A stretch of 64,000 nt of DNA from Chryseobacterium angstadtii. GTDB taxonomy: Bacteria > Bacteroidota > Bacteroidia > Flavobacteriales > Weeksellaceae. How positions within the stretch are numbered: the stretch's first letter is position 1; each line of letters starts with the position of its first letter. This document shows, in pieces, positions 1-8,335 of this stretch. A model generated the notes under the pieces. That model made no database searches and was not told the DNA's origin. It was given only the letters and a program-made list of their open reading frames with translations. The stretch spans positions 1,147,526 to 1,211,525 of the forward strand of contig NZ_LFND01000001.1 in the NCBI RefSeq assembly GCF_001045465.1. Reading direction: 5' to 3'. The position numbers and the translations under genes are program-made.

Positions 1-284
1 ATACAAAACTTAAAGAAAATGCCCAGAGTCCATACACCCTGATCGTTAAAGTAAAGTGGGTATATCCGGGTTGGGATGCAGGAATTATGAAACAGCCTGC
101 AAAAGTAACCACAGAGCTTACATTTGTAGAAACAGCTTCTAAAAAAGTATTATGTGAAATAGAAAGCGTGGATGCACCGGGAGACCAGTGGGGAAGCAAT
201 TTTAACAACGAAACCCGTGTGGGGGAAGGATTTGCTAAAACAGGTAAAACACTAGCCCAGAGAATGGAAAGAGATTTAAAATAA
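1..284 (+). CDS. C-terminal part of a hypothetical protein (start outside window)
   Basis: An open frame runs from the left edge (codons begin at base 3) to a TAA at 282-284. An internal ATG at 87 gives a 65-residue product, but the frame is open upstream of it and the residues there (including VKWVYPGWDAG) look like real protein, so this is the tail of a longer gene. The visible part alternates hydrophobic and polar residues as in a beta-rich domain and ends in a basic, probably helical segment (AQRMERDLK). I do not recognise the family. A strong terminator follows at once, so this is the last gene of its unit and is probably not part of the pigment cluster. Confidence 0.6.
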   Translation, partial: TKLKENAQSPYTLIVKVKWVYPGWDAGIMKQPAKVTTELTFVETASKKVLCEIESVDAPGDQWGSNFNNETRVGEGFAKTGKTLAQRMERDLK

Positions 285-291
285 AACAGAA

Positions 292-319
292 AGCGGTCTG
301 AAATTCAGACCGCTTTTTT
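292..319. terminator. Rho-independent terminator, probably bidirectional
   Basis: A 9-bp perfect stem (AGCGGTCTG / CAGACCGCT) with a 5-nt loop is followed by seven T on the + strand. It ends the gene at the left edge. The opposite-strand flavoenzyme also stops at 319, so the hairpin sits between convergent genes. Confidence 0.85.
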
Positions 320-1569
320 TATGATTGTTCCTGTTGTTTTTCAAGTTTGATAAGAGTTGCCAGATTTTTGATCACCGAATCATGCTTCTTTACAAAAGGA
401 TTGTCTTTATTCCAGACATATCCCGCTAAAACAGCACATATTTTTTTCTTGACATCTGGATTTTCAGGTTGATGAAAAAATAATTCCTGAAGATTTCCCG
501 TATACCATTCCTTTACATACGTAGTGAAAACATCTACACCATAAAGAATATAATCCGTGTATTCTGTCTGCCAGTCGATTTTTTCGCCGTTCAGCTGTCT
601 TAAAGCCAGTTTAGCAGCAAGCATTCCGGATTCCGTGGCAAAGGCCATTCCTGAAGAAAAAACGGGATCTAAGAATTCAGAAGCATTTCCTGTCAGTGCA
701 TATCCGTCTCCGAATAGCTGTTTTACTGAACATGAGTAATCTTTCAGATGTCTCGGTTCAAAAAGAAAATCTACATTTCCGAAACGCTGTACATAATAAT
801 CAGAAAGAGAAATCGCTTTTCTTAGGGCTTCTGCAGTATCTCCATTTTCAGAAAGACGATCAATATAGTCTGTAGGACCTACAATTCCTACACTCGTATT
901 TCCGTTGGAAAAAGGAATTACCCAAAGCCAGACTTCCGTTTCAATAATATCAAAAGAGATCAGTGTTCCTTCCTCACCTTCCTCTCTGTTAATATCTTCA
1001 ACATGGGAAAATATGGCGGAATGAGGAGATAGTTTTGAAGGTTTTTCAAGATCAAGAAGTCTAGGCAGAACCCTTCCGTATCCACTTGAATCGATGACGA
1101 ATTTAGAATGAATTTCTTTTATTTCTCCGTCTTTGGTTCTTACCGTAGTGATAGAATCTGTACCGTTAAACTGAATATCAAGCACCTCAGTTTCGAACTC
1201 AAGATCAATACCTTTGTTGATTACTTCCTGAGCCAGAGTGTTATCAAAATCTGCTCTTGGAACCTGCCAGGTCCAGTCCCAGCCTTCTCCGAATTTGTCG
1301 CTGAAATCAAAAATACAGACTTCTTCACCGCGAAGAAAACGGGCTCCCAGCTTTTTTTCAAAGCCCATTTTATCCAAAGCAGGAAAAAGTCCGGCCTCGT
1401 CAAAATGATCCATTACTCTGGGAATTAAGCTTTCGCCTACTACAAGTCTTGGGAATTTAGTCTTCTCAACAACTTTTACGTTGACATTGTTCTTCTTTAA
1501 GTATGAAGAAGATACGCATCCGGAAGGTCCAGCCCCGATTACGAGAACGTCAACAAATTCTTTGCTCAT
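319..1569 (-). CDS. Flavin-dependent halogenase/hydroxylase-fold oxidoreductase of the flexirubin cluster
   Basis: This is a 416-residue FAD enzyme. Visible motifs are the N-terminal dinucleotide fold GAGPSG (12-17), a Lys in a KLGARF context (K73) near the position of the catalytic Lys of flavin-dependent halogenases, a WLWVIP box (214-219) matching the WxWxIP signature of that superfamily, and a FAD-binding GDGYALTGNASEFLDP segment (288-302). The superfamily includes true halogenases, hydroxylases and geranylgeranyl-reductase-like enzymes. It is transcribed away from the tyrosine ammonia-lyase gene from an intergenic region of under 100 bp, so it probably tailors the aromatic ring of the pigment. 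Ring hydroxylation and ring chlorination are both possible from sequence alone. Family assignment is firm; the reaction is inference. Confidence 0.8.
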   Translation of the reverse strand: MSKEFVDVLVIGAGPSGCVSSSYLKKNNVNVKVVEKTKFPRLVVGESLIPRVMDHFDEAGLFPALDKMGFEKKLGARFLRGEEVCIFDFSDKFGEGWDWTWQVPRADFDNTLAQEVINKGIDLEFETEVLDIQFNGTDSITTVRTKDGEIKEIHSKFVIDSSGYGRVLPRLLDLEKPSKLSPHSAIFSHVEDINREEGEEGTLISFDIIETEVWLWVIPFSNGNTSVGIVGPTDYIDRLSENGDTAEALRKAISLSDYYVQRFGNVDFLFEPRHLKDYSCSVKQLFGDGYALTGNASEFLDPVFSSGMAFATESGMLAAKLALRQLNGEKIDWQTEYTDYILYGVDVFTTYVKEWYTGNLQELFFHQPENPDVKKKICAVLAGYVWNKDNPFVKKHDSVIKNLATLIKLEKQQEQS

Positions 1570-1597
1570 CTTGATTTTTTATTTTAATAATAACTTC

Positions 1598-1605
1598 TAT
1601 CTTTG
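1598..1605 (+). promoter_or_regulatory. Candidate -7 box (TATCTTTG) for the TAL operon
   Basis: It matches the Bacteroidetes TAnnTTTG -7 consensus about 60 bp upstream of the tyrosine ammonia-lyase ATG. A TTG at 1571-1573 could serve as the -33 element, although the 24-bp spacing is long. Confidence 0.5.
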
Positions 1606-1608
1606 CCG

Positions 1609-1642
1609 CAAAATTAGTGACAATTAATTAATATTTTACAAA
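1609..1642 (-). promoter_or_regulatory. Candidate -33/-7 promoter for the divergent flavoenzyme
   Basis: Read on the - strand, TTTG (1642-1639) is followed after 22 bp by TAATTTTG (1616-1609), which fits TAnnTTTG. The box is only 3 bp from the opposite-strand -7 box, so the two divergent promoters would overlap. Confidence 0.5.
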
Positions 1643-1666
1643 ATTATCAACTATTACTTTTAATTG

Positions 1667-3187
1667 ATGAAAATAAGCAACTTTTTAGAACTGAAGGATT
1701 TTCAAAAAATTATCATTGAGAATGAACAAATTGAACTGGACAAAGCACTTTTAGACAGAGTGGAAACAAGTTTTCAGTTTTTAAAAGAATTTTCGAAAAA
1801 CAAAGTAATATATGGGGTGAATACCGGTTTTGGGCCTATGGCTCAGTTTAAAATCAGTGATGAAGATACCCATCAGCTTCAGTATAACCTTATTAGAAGT
1901 CATTCTTCAGGAATCGGAAATCCATTGCCTGCTCAGGAAGTAAAAGCCTGTATGCTGGCAAGAATGAATACCCTTTCGTTGGGACATTCAGGAGTTCACC
2001 AGTCTGTTGTTCATTTGCTTAAGGAATTGATCAACAGAGATATTACGCCTTTGATCTTTGAACACGGCGGAGTAGGTGCCAGCGGAGATTTAGTGCAGCT
2101 TGCTCATCTCGCTTTGGTTTTAATCGGAGAAGGAGAAGTTTTTTATAAAGGAGAAAGAACATCAACAAAAAAGGTTTTTGAGACAGAAGGATTGGAACCT
2201 ATTAAAGTAGAAATCCGTGAAGGGCTTGCTTTAATGAACGGAACTTCCACAATGTCCGGAATCGGGATTGTTAATGCTTATAAAGCCAATCAGCTGACGG
2301 ATATTTCCATCAGGCTTTCATGTGCCATCAACGAGATTGTTCAGGCGTATGATGATCATTTTTCCGAAGTTTTGAATGGGACGAAAAAACATCACGGTCA
2401 ACAGAAAGTAGCAGAAAAGATGCGTGCCCATTTATCTGACAGCAAATTGATCAGAAAAAGAGAAGACCACCTTTATACACACTTTGAAGAGCAGGAAAAA
2501 GTATTTAAGGAAAAAGTTCAGGAATATTACTCTTTAAGATGTGTTCCGCAGATCTTGGGTGCTGTTTTAGATACTCTGGAATACACAGAGAATGTCCTTG
2601 AAAATGAAATTAATTCAGCCAATGACAATCCGATTATCAATGTAGAAGACAAACATGTATATCACGGAGGAAATTTCCACGGAGACTATATTTCGCTGGA
2701 AATGGATAAGCTGAAAATTGTTGTTACTAAACTTACCATGTTAGCTGAAAGGCAGTTGAACTACCTTTTAAATGCAAAGATCAACGAAATCTTACCTCCT
2801 TTTGTAAATTTAGGTAAATTAGGGTTCAATTTCGGAATGCAGGGAGTTCAGTTTACGGCTACTTCCACTACGGCGGAAAGCCAGATGCTGTCCAATTCCA
2901 TGTATGTACACAGTATACCTAATAATAATGATAATCAGGATATTGTAAGCATGGGAACCAATGCCGCAGTGATCTGCAGAAAGGTGATTGAGAATGCGTT
3001 TGAAGTATTGGCTATTGAAGCAATAACCATTATCCAGGCAGTTGAATACCTCGGATTTCAGGATAAAGTTTCGTCCTCTACTAAAGAACTTTATGACGAA
3101 ATAAGAAAGATTATTCCTGCATTCTCAGATGATATGGTGATGTATCCGTATCTGGAGGAAGTAAAAAAATACTTAAAGACAATGTAA
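1667..3187 (+). CDS. Tyrosine ammonia-lyase (HAL/PAL/TAL family)
   Basis: The predicted reaction is deamination of L-tyrosine to p-coumarate, the starter acid of the aryl polyene. The 506-residue protein carries the Ala-Ser-Gly triad (138-140, in GGVGASGDLVQL) that cyclises to the MIO electrophile, the catalytic Tyr in VIYGVNTGFG (Y49), and the conserved NSANDNPI and FQAT-equivalent (QFTATSTTAESQ) regions. The length and most of the sequence match the well-known F. johnsoniae TAL as I remember it, including the Ser-His pair (S78-H79) that resembles histidine lyases. A histidase role is therefore less likely but not excluded by that pair alone. A TTG three bases upstream of the ATG is also in frame; I prefer the ATG at 1667. 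It is the first gene of the + strand pigment operon. Confidence 0.92.
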   Translation: MKISNFLELKDFQKIIIENEQIELDKALLDRVETSFQFLKEFSKNKVIYGVNTGFGPMAQFKISDEDTHQLQYNLIRSHSSGIGNPLPAQEVKACMLARMNTLSLGHSGVHQSVVHLLKELINRDITPLIFEHGGVGASGDLVQLAHLALVLIGEGEVFYKGERTSTKKVFETEGLEPIKVEIREGLALMNGTSTMSGIGIVNAYKANQLTDISIRLSCAINEIVQAYDDHFSEVLNGTKKHHGQQKVAEKMRAHLSDSKLIRKREDHLYTHFEEQEKVFKEKVQEYYSLRCVPQILGAVLDTLEYTENVLENEINSANDNPIINVEDKHVYHGGNFHGDYISLEMDKLKIVVTKLTMLAERQLNYLLNAKINEILPPFVNLGKLGFNFGMQGVQFTATSTTAESQMLSNSMYVHSIPNNNDNQDIVSMGTNAAVICRKVIENAFEVLAIEAITIIQAVEYLGFQDKVSSSTKELYDEIRKIIPAFSDDMVMYPYLEEVKKYLKTM

Positions 3188-3263
3188 CTATCAGCAATGA
3201 TAAATTGTCTTATAACTAAGGGATTAAAATATAACTTAAAAAAAACTAACTAAACACTAACAC

Positions 3264-3995
3264 ATGAAATGTGCAATTGTAACAGGCGGCTCCAGGGGAA
3301 TTGGAAGAGCTGTCTGTCTAAAACTGGCAGAAGAAAAAAATTATCATATTCTGATTAACTACGCTTCAAATGAGGCTGCAGCAAAAGAAACTTTGTCTAA
3401 AATAGAAGAATTGGGAGCTACAGGAGAGATCCTTAAATTCGATGTAGCGAATGCCGAAGAAAGTCAGAATGTTTTAACGGAATGGCAGGACAGAAACCCC
3501 GATGCCATCGTTGAAGTGATTGTCAATAATGCCGGTATCACAAGAGACGGATTATTCATGTGGATGCAGAGCGAAGACTGGAACAGTGTGATCAATACAA
3601 GTCTGAACGGCTTTTTCAATGTCACCAATTTCTTTATCCAGAAACTTCTGCGCAATAAATACGGAAGAATTATCAATATGGTGTCTGTATCCGGAGTAAA
3701 AGGAACAGCCGGACAAACCAATTATTCCGCTGCAAAAGGAGCTTTAGTCGGGGCTACAAAAGCTTTGGCTCAGGAAGTGGCCAAAAGAAATATCACCGTA
3801 AATGCTGTGGCTCCCGGATTTATCAGAACAGATATGACTCAGGATTTTAACGAAGACGAACTTAAAGCCATGATTCCTGCCAACAGATTCGGAGAAGCGG
3901 AAGAAGTGGCTGATCTGGTTGCATTTTTAGCCTCCAGAAAAGCTTCATATATTACCGGTGAAGTCATCAATATTAACGGAGGAATTTACTCTTAA
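3264..3995 (+). CDS. 3-oxoacyl-ACP reductase (FabG-like ketoreductase)
   Basis: This 243-residue classical short-chain dehydrogenase would reduce the beta-keto group of the growing polyene on ACP with NADPH. It has the TGGSRGIG nucleotide loop (7-14), NNAG (88-91), catalytic S141, Y154 and K158 in FabG spacing (13 and 17 residues), and a C-terminal ITGEVININGG segment typical of FabG. The gene lies 76 bp after the tyrosine ammonia-lyase and before a ketosynthase-ACP pair. A dedicated pigment ketoreductase is therefore more likely than the housekeeping FabG, although FabG paralogs are hard to separate by sequence. Confidence 0.88.
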   Translation: MKCAIVTGGSRGIGRAVCLKLAEEKNYHILINYASNEAAAKETLSKIEELGATGEILKFDVANAEESQNVLTEWQDRNPDAIVEVIVNNAGITRDGLFMWMQSEDWNSVINTSLNGFFNVTNFFIQKLLRNKYGRIINMVSVSGVKGTAGQTNYSAAKGALVGATKALAQEVAKRNITVNAVAPGFIRTDMTQDFNEDELKAMIPANRFGEAEEVADLVAFLASRKASYITGEVININGGIYS

Positions 3996-4000
3996 AGAAT

Positions 4001-4090
4001 AGTGTAACAATATAACAATGTACCAGTGTAACAATGCGGCTGTGGTCTCAATATTGTTGTTACATTGCTAAACTGATACATTGTTAAATT
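4001..4090. repeat. Palindromic intergenic element, copy A
   Basis: It lies between fabG-like and KS genes. The left core AATGTACCAGTGTAACAAT (4017-4035) is mirrored by a right arm at 4064-4082 that matches its reverse complement at 16 of 19 positions. The same core recurs exactly in copies B and D. Confidence 0.85.
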
Positions 4091-4100
4091 AATAAAACAA

Positions 4101-5321
4101 ATGGAAAATAGGGTTGTAATTACCGGAATGGGAATTTATTCTTGCATCGGGACCTCTCTGGAAGAAGTCAGAGAATCCCTATATCAAGGAAAATCCGGTA
4201 TTGCTTTAGTGCAGGAAAGAAAAGAATTCGGATTCAGATCAGGCCTTACGGGCGTGGTTCCGAAACCGGATCTGAAAAACCTGCTCAACAGACGCCAGCG
4301 TATCAGCATGGGTGAGGAAAGTGAGTACGCTTACATCGCCACTACCGATGCCCTGAAACAGGCAGGAATAGACCAGGATTTTCTGGATGCTCATGAAGTG
4401 GGTATTTTATATGGAAACGACAGTGTTTCTCAGGCGGTTGTAGAATCTATAGACATCGCCAGAGAAAAAAAAGATACTACATTGATGGGATCCGGAGCGA
4501 TCTTTAAATCAATGAACTCTACAGTGACCATGAACCTTTCAACAATTTTTAAACTGAAAGGGATCAATCTTACCATCAGTGCAGCCTGCGCAAGCGGTTC
4601 GCATTCTTTGGGACTGGCTTATATGATGATTAAAAACGGTTTTCAGGAGATGATCATCTGCGGAGGAGCTCAGGAAACCAATAAATATTCTATGGCAAGC
4701 TTTGACGGATTAGGAGTTTTCTCAGTAAGAGAAGACGAACCTACAAAAGCATCAAGACCTTTTGATTCCGGAAGAGACGGATTAATTCCGAGTGGAGGAG
4801 CAGCCAGCCTTATTGTAGAGAGTTTAGAATCTGCACAGAAAAGAGGGGCGAATATTCTCGCAGAAATTGTGGGCTACGGTTTCTCTTCAAACGGGGGACA
4901 CATTTCAACGCCTAATGTTGACGGTCCGGCAATGGCGATGGACAGAGCTTTGAAACAGTCAGGATTAAAAGCTTCAGATATTGACTATATCAACGCACAT
5001 GCTACTTCTACGCCTATCGGAGATGCCAATGAAGCCAAAGCGATTTATGAAATCTTCGGAAGTGAAGTTCCGGTAAGCTCCACCAAATCCATGACGGGGC
5101 ATGAATGCTGGATGGCAGGCGCAAGTGAAGTGGTTTACTCTATTCTGATGATGCAGAATGATTTCGTAGCTCCCAATATCAATCTGGAAAACCCTGATGA
5201 TGAGGCGAAAAAGATAAATTTAGTCGCAAAAACGAAAACTCAAAAAATTGACGTATTTTTGTCGAATTCTTTCGGATTTGGGGGAACCAACTCCGCATTA
5301 ATAGTTAAAAAATTTGATTAA
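4101..5321 (+). CDS. Beta-ketoacyl-ACP synthase (KAS I/II type) of the polyene pathway
   Basis: This 406-residue condensing enzyme has an intact Cys-His-His site: C163 in SAACASGSHSLG, H300 in NAHATSTPIGD and H334 in STKSMTGHE, with the supporting K329. It would perform decarboxylative Claisen condensation with malonyl-ACP during chain extension. Sequence style (MGEESEYAYIA, STKSMTGHECWMAGASE) is closer to KAS I (FabB) and aryl-polyene ketosynthases than to housekeeping FabF. The ACP gene starts 4 bp after its stop, a classical KS-ACP pair. It is flanked upstream by palindromic repeat A. Confidence 0.9.
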   Translation: MENRVVITGMGIYSCIGTSLEEVRESLYQGKSGIALVQERKEFGFRSGLTGVVPKPDLKNLLNRRQRISMGEESEYAYIATTDALKQAGIDQDFLDAHEVGILYGNDSVSQAVVESIDIAREKKDTTLMGSGAIFKSMNSTVTMNLSTIFKLKGINLTISAACASGSHSLGLAYMMIKNGFQEMIICGGAQETNKYSMASFDGLGVFSVREDEPTKASRPFDSGRDGLIPSGGAASLIVESLESAQKRGANILAEIVGYGFSSNGGHISTPNVDGPAMAMDRALKQSGLKASDIDYINAHATSTPIGDANEAKAIYEIFGSEVPVSSTKSMTGHECWMAGASEVVYSILMMQNDFVAPNINLENPDDEAKKINLVAKTKTQKIDVFLSNSFGFGGTNSALIVKKFD

Positions 5322-5325
5322 AAAC

Positions 5326-5580
5326 ATGGAAAGGGAAAAAATTGTTGACATCGTTAATGATTTCTTAGTAAACGAATTCGAAGTAGATGGTGATGAGATC
5401 AGCAATGATGCCAACCTGAAAAAAACGCTCGGACTGGACAGTCTGGACTATATTGACATGGTGGTAGTGATTGAATCTAATTTTGGAGTGAAATTAGGAG
5501 AAGCTGATTTTAAAAAAATGATCACGTTCGATGATTTCTACACGACAATTGAACAGAAAATTGCAGAAAAAAACGCATAA
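5326..5580 (+). CDS. Acyl carrier protein (first of two)
   Basis: This 84-residue carrier has the phosphopantetheine site at S39 in LGLDSLDYIDMV. The open frame can begin at a TTG at 5314, but that overlaps the KS stop; the ATG at 5326 gives a normal ACP length and is preferred. Its acidic helix II (DSLDYIDMVVVIE) is the usual KS/KR docking face. It presumably carries the p-coumaroyl starter or the growing polyene. It is directly followed by palindromic repeat B. Confidence 0.92.
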   Translation: MEREKIVDIVNDFLVNEFEVDGDEISNDANLKKTLGLDSLDYIDMVVVIESNFGVKLGEADFKKMITFDDFYTTIEQKIAEKNA

Positions 5581-5607
5581 CTATCGATTTAGCTTTATTC
5601 TTTTTAA

Positions 5608-5697
5608 TAATGTAACGATAAAATAATGTACCAGTGTAACAATAACTTCAACAGAAATATTGTTACACTGGTATATTGATAAATTGGTAAATTGAAA
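5608..5697. repeat. Palindromic intergenic element, copy B
   Basis: The core at 5625-5643 is identical to copies A and D. The right arm at 5659-5677 is its reverse complement with one mismatch, leaving a 15-nt loop. It ends just before the ATG of the acyltransferase at 5699. Confidence 0.88.
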
Positions 5698-5698
5698 T

Positions 5699-6583
5699 AT
5701 GAACAAGTGGAAAGGTAAATCTAAAGGAACCATAACAGGATATAAAATATTCGTCTGGTGTATTAGAAATATCGGGATCCGGAGTTCTTATTTTGTCCTT
5801 TATTTTGTAGCTTCCTACTACTTTTTATTCCTGAAAAAAAGCAACCGCTACATCTCCTATTATTTTCAGAAAAGACTTGAGTACGGATACTGGAAATCAA
5901 AAATGGCAGTCTTTAAAAGCTATTTCACCTTTGGAAAAGTACTTATCGACAAAACAGCTATTTCTGCAGGTCTGCGTGAAAAATATACCTACGAATTCGA
6001 CGGTATTGAGAATCTGAGAAACCTTTTGGCAGAGAAAAGAGGTGGGGTTCTTATCAGTGCACATATCGGAAATTTTGAAATTGCAGAACATTTCTTTGCA
6101 GATATTGATTTAGACTGCCGGATCAATCTGGTGACTACTGATCAGGAAGTTACCGTTATTAAAGAATACCTTGAAAGCGTATCCGTTAAGCAGAGCTCTA
6201 TCAAATTCATCTACGTGAAAGAAGATATGTCTCATATTTTTGAGATCAATCAAGCCCTTTCCGACAACGAACTCATCTGCTTCACCGGAGATCGTTATTT
6301 TGAAGGCTCCAAATATCTGGAAGCCGATCTGCTGGGCAAAAGTGCAAAATTTCCGGCGGGCCCGTTCCTGATTGCTTCCCGTCTTGGGGTTCCCGTGATA
6401 TATGTATACGTAATGAAAGAAAAAAATCTGCATTACCATTTATACGCAAGAGTAGCGAAAAATATTAAAAACCGTGATTCTCAGGGACTTCTCAATTCCT
6501 ATGTGCAGAATCTGGAATCCATGATCAGAAAATATCCCCTTCAGTGGTTCAATTATTTTGATTTTTGGGATGATATTGATTAA
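5699..6583 (+). CDS. LpxL/HtrB-family acyltransferase of the pigment cluster
   Basis: This 294-residue protein belongs to the lysophospholipid acyltransferase group related to lipid A acyltransferases. It has an N-terminal membrane-associated segment (about 28-46), the HxxxxE catalytic motif as HIGNFE (122-127), and a GDRYFEG segment downstream. Such enzymes move an acyl chain from ACP to a hydroxyl group. Aryl polyene clusters of other Gram-negative bacteria also encode this family, where it is thought to help anchor the polyene to a lipid. In this cluster it could act in lipid anchoring or in ester formation; the sequence does not decide. Confidence 0.82.
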   Translation: MNKWKGKSKGTITGYKIFVWCIRNIGIRSSYFVLYFVASYYFLFLKKSNRYISYYFQKRLEYGYWKSKMAVFKSYFTFGKVLIDKTAISAGLREKYTYEFDGIENLRNLLAEKRGGVLISAHIGNFEIAEHFFADIDLDCRINLVTTDQEVTVIKEYLESVSVKQSSIKFIYVKEDMSHIFEINQALSDNELICFTGDRYFEGSKYLEADLLGKSAKFPAGPFLIASRLGVPVIYVYVMKEKNLHYHLYARVAKNIKNRDSQGLLNSYVQNLESMIRKYPLQWFNYFDFWDDID

Positions 6584-6685
6584 TTTTTCTAATTTTATCC
6601 CTGAAAACTAATAAATAAATTCAAAATTAAAACCGATTTGAGAATTTGATCTATTTTAAATCAGACCCAATATTGATCTTTTTAT

Positions 6686-6720
6686 TGACTGTTAAGCCTT
6701 TTGTATCTTTAAAACAGTCA
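6686..6720. promoter_or_regulatory. Inverted repeat with a promoter-like loop
   Basis: Perfect 8-bp arms TGACTGTT (6686-6693) and AACAGTCA (6713-6720) enclose a 19-nt loop containing TATCTTTA, one base off the TAnnTTTG box. The 216-bp gap 6584-6799 shows nothing else. It may be an operator or promoter for the oxidoreductase gene, or a weak terminator. Confidence 0.3.
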
Positions 6721-6799
6721 GTGATCCGAAAAATTGAATGGGGTTTGCATTTAATCTTACCTTAATTCTGAAATCATACAAAACATAGCTTTTCTTCTT

Positions 6800-8335
6800 T
6801 TGAAAAAAGAATACGACATACTTGTGATCGGCAGCGGTTTGGGAGGTCTTGTTTCGGCTCTTATTTTGGCGAAAGAAGGTCTGAAAGTCTGTGTTCTGGA
6901 AAAAAATAATCAATATGGAGGAAATCTCCAGACCTTTTCACGAGATAAACTGATTTTTGATACAGGCGTTCATTATCTGGGCGGTCTTTCGGAAGGGCAG
7001 AATCTGCATCAGTTCTTTTCCTATCTTGGGATTATGGATGAGCTGGAACTTCAGAAAATGGACGAAGACGGCTATGATAAGATCTCTTTCGGAGATGAAA
7101 ACATAGAATATCCCCACGCACAGGGCTACGAAAACTTTGTGGAACAGCTAAGCAGTTATTTCCCCGGCGAAAAACAGAACCTGGAAAGCTATTGTGAAGA
7201 AATTCAGTACGTTTGTGCCCAGTTTCCGCGTTATCAGGTTGTAGGAAAAGACAGTTACAACGAGGAGATCCTCCATCTTAATACCAAAAGATTCATAGAA
7301 TCCGTTACCCAGAACAAAAAATTGCAGGCCGTATTGCTGGGCTCCAATTTTTTATATGCAGGAGATTCTGAAAATATTCCGTTTTACGTTCATGCGCTTA
7401 CCGTGAATTCTTATATTCAGAGTGCTTACAAATGTGTCAGAGGAGGAAGTCAGATTACCAAACTCCTCATCAAAAAACTCAGAGAATACGGAGCGGAAGT
7501 ACACAAACATGCGGAAGTTTCGGAATTTATCTTTAATGAAAATAATGCACTGTCTTCTGTTAAAATCAAATCCGGAAAAGAATATGCTGCCGGGAAATTT
7601 ATTTCCAATATAGAAATCCGTTCAGCTATGAAGTTGATTGGGGAAGAGAGACTCAGGAAATCCTTTCTGAACCGATTGATGAGCTGGGAACCTGTTCCAT
7701 CGTGTTTCAGTGTTTATCTGGTATTAAAACCACAGTCTTTTCCGAATTTTAACTATAATATTTACCACTTTTCATCAGAAGAAATGATCTGGAATGCCTC
7801 CCGTTACAGCAAAGATAGCTGGCCGGAAACGTATATGCTTTCTTCTACCTGTTCAAAACATCATCCTGATTATGCAGAAAGCCTTACCGCAATTTCGTAT
7901 ATGGATTTTGATGAGGTTAAAGCCTGGGAGAAAACGGTAAATACAGTAGCGGAAGAACACGAAAGAGGGCTGAAGTATGAACAGTTCAAACTGGAAAAAG
8001 CAGAAAAGATGATCACTGCATTGGAAAAGAAAATCCCGAATCTCAGACATTTCATAAAAAATATCTATACTTCATCACCTTTATCTTACAGAGATTATAT
8101 CGGCAGTTTTGAAGGTAATATGTACGGATATATGAAAAACTCGGATAACCCTCTTAAAACAATGGTCTCGCCCCGTACAAAAACCGATAATCTGTTTCTT
8201 ACAGGGCAGTCTGTAAATATGCACGGAATTCTGGGGGTGACAATTGGTGCTTTTAATACCTGCGCGGAAATTCTTGGAAAAGAGCTTATAGATGAACGTT
8301 TGAAACCAATGACGAATACCCATGAGAACAAATAG
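6800..8335 (+). CDS. CrtI/phytoene desaturase-like FAD oxidoreductase
   Basis: This 511-residue flavoprotein has an N-terminal Rossmann motif (VIGSGLGGLVSALILAKEG, GSGLGG at 11-16) and the C-terminal FAD-contact region typical of the phytoene desaturase, carotenoid isomerase and retinol saturase group (LFLTGQSVNMHGILGVTIGAFNTC). The start must be the TTG at 6800: an in-frame TAG lies just upstream and no ATG precedes the Rossmann motif. By family it could isomerise, desaturate or reduce double bonds of a polyene chain. I infer that it sets the all-trans geometry or saturation state of the aryl polyene; the direction of the reaction is unknown. It overlaps the next gene by 14 bp, so the two are probably cotranslated. 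Confidence 0.8.
   Translation: MKKEYDILVIGSGLGGLVSALILAKEGLKVCVLEKNNQYGGNLQTFSRDKLIFDTGVHYLGGLSEGQNLHQFFSYLGIMDELELQKMDEDGYDKISFGDENIEYPHAQGYENFVEQLSSYFPGEKQNLESYCEEIQYVCAQFPRYQVVGKDSYNEEILHLNTKRFIESVTQNKKLQAVLLGSNFLYAGDSENIPFYVHALTVNSYIQSAYKCVRGGSQITKLLIKKLREYGAEVHKHAEVSEFIFNENNALSSVKIKSGKEYAAGKFISNIEIRSAMKLIGEERLRKSFLNRLMSWEPVPSCFSVYLVLKPQSFPNFNYNIYHFSSEEMIWNASRYSKDSWPETYMLSSTCSKHHPDYAESLTAISYMDFDEVKAWEKTVNTVAEEHERGLKYEQFKLEKAEKMITALEKKIPNLRHFIKNIYTSSPLSYRDYIGSFEGNMYGYMKNSDNPLKTMVSPRTKTDNLFLTGQSVNMHGILGVTIGAFNTCAEILGKELIDERLKPMTNTHENK

Noticed and set aside
1664..3187. Histidine ammonia-lyase (hutH) identity for the MIO lyase
   Set aside because: The Ser-His pair resembles HAL, and an arginase-fold gene at 48 kb hints at a hut pathway, but the sequence follows the F. 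johnsoniae tyrosine lyase and the gene opens a pigment operon; the 48-kb protein also lacks hydrolase metal ligands.
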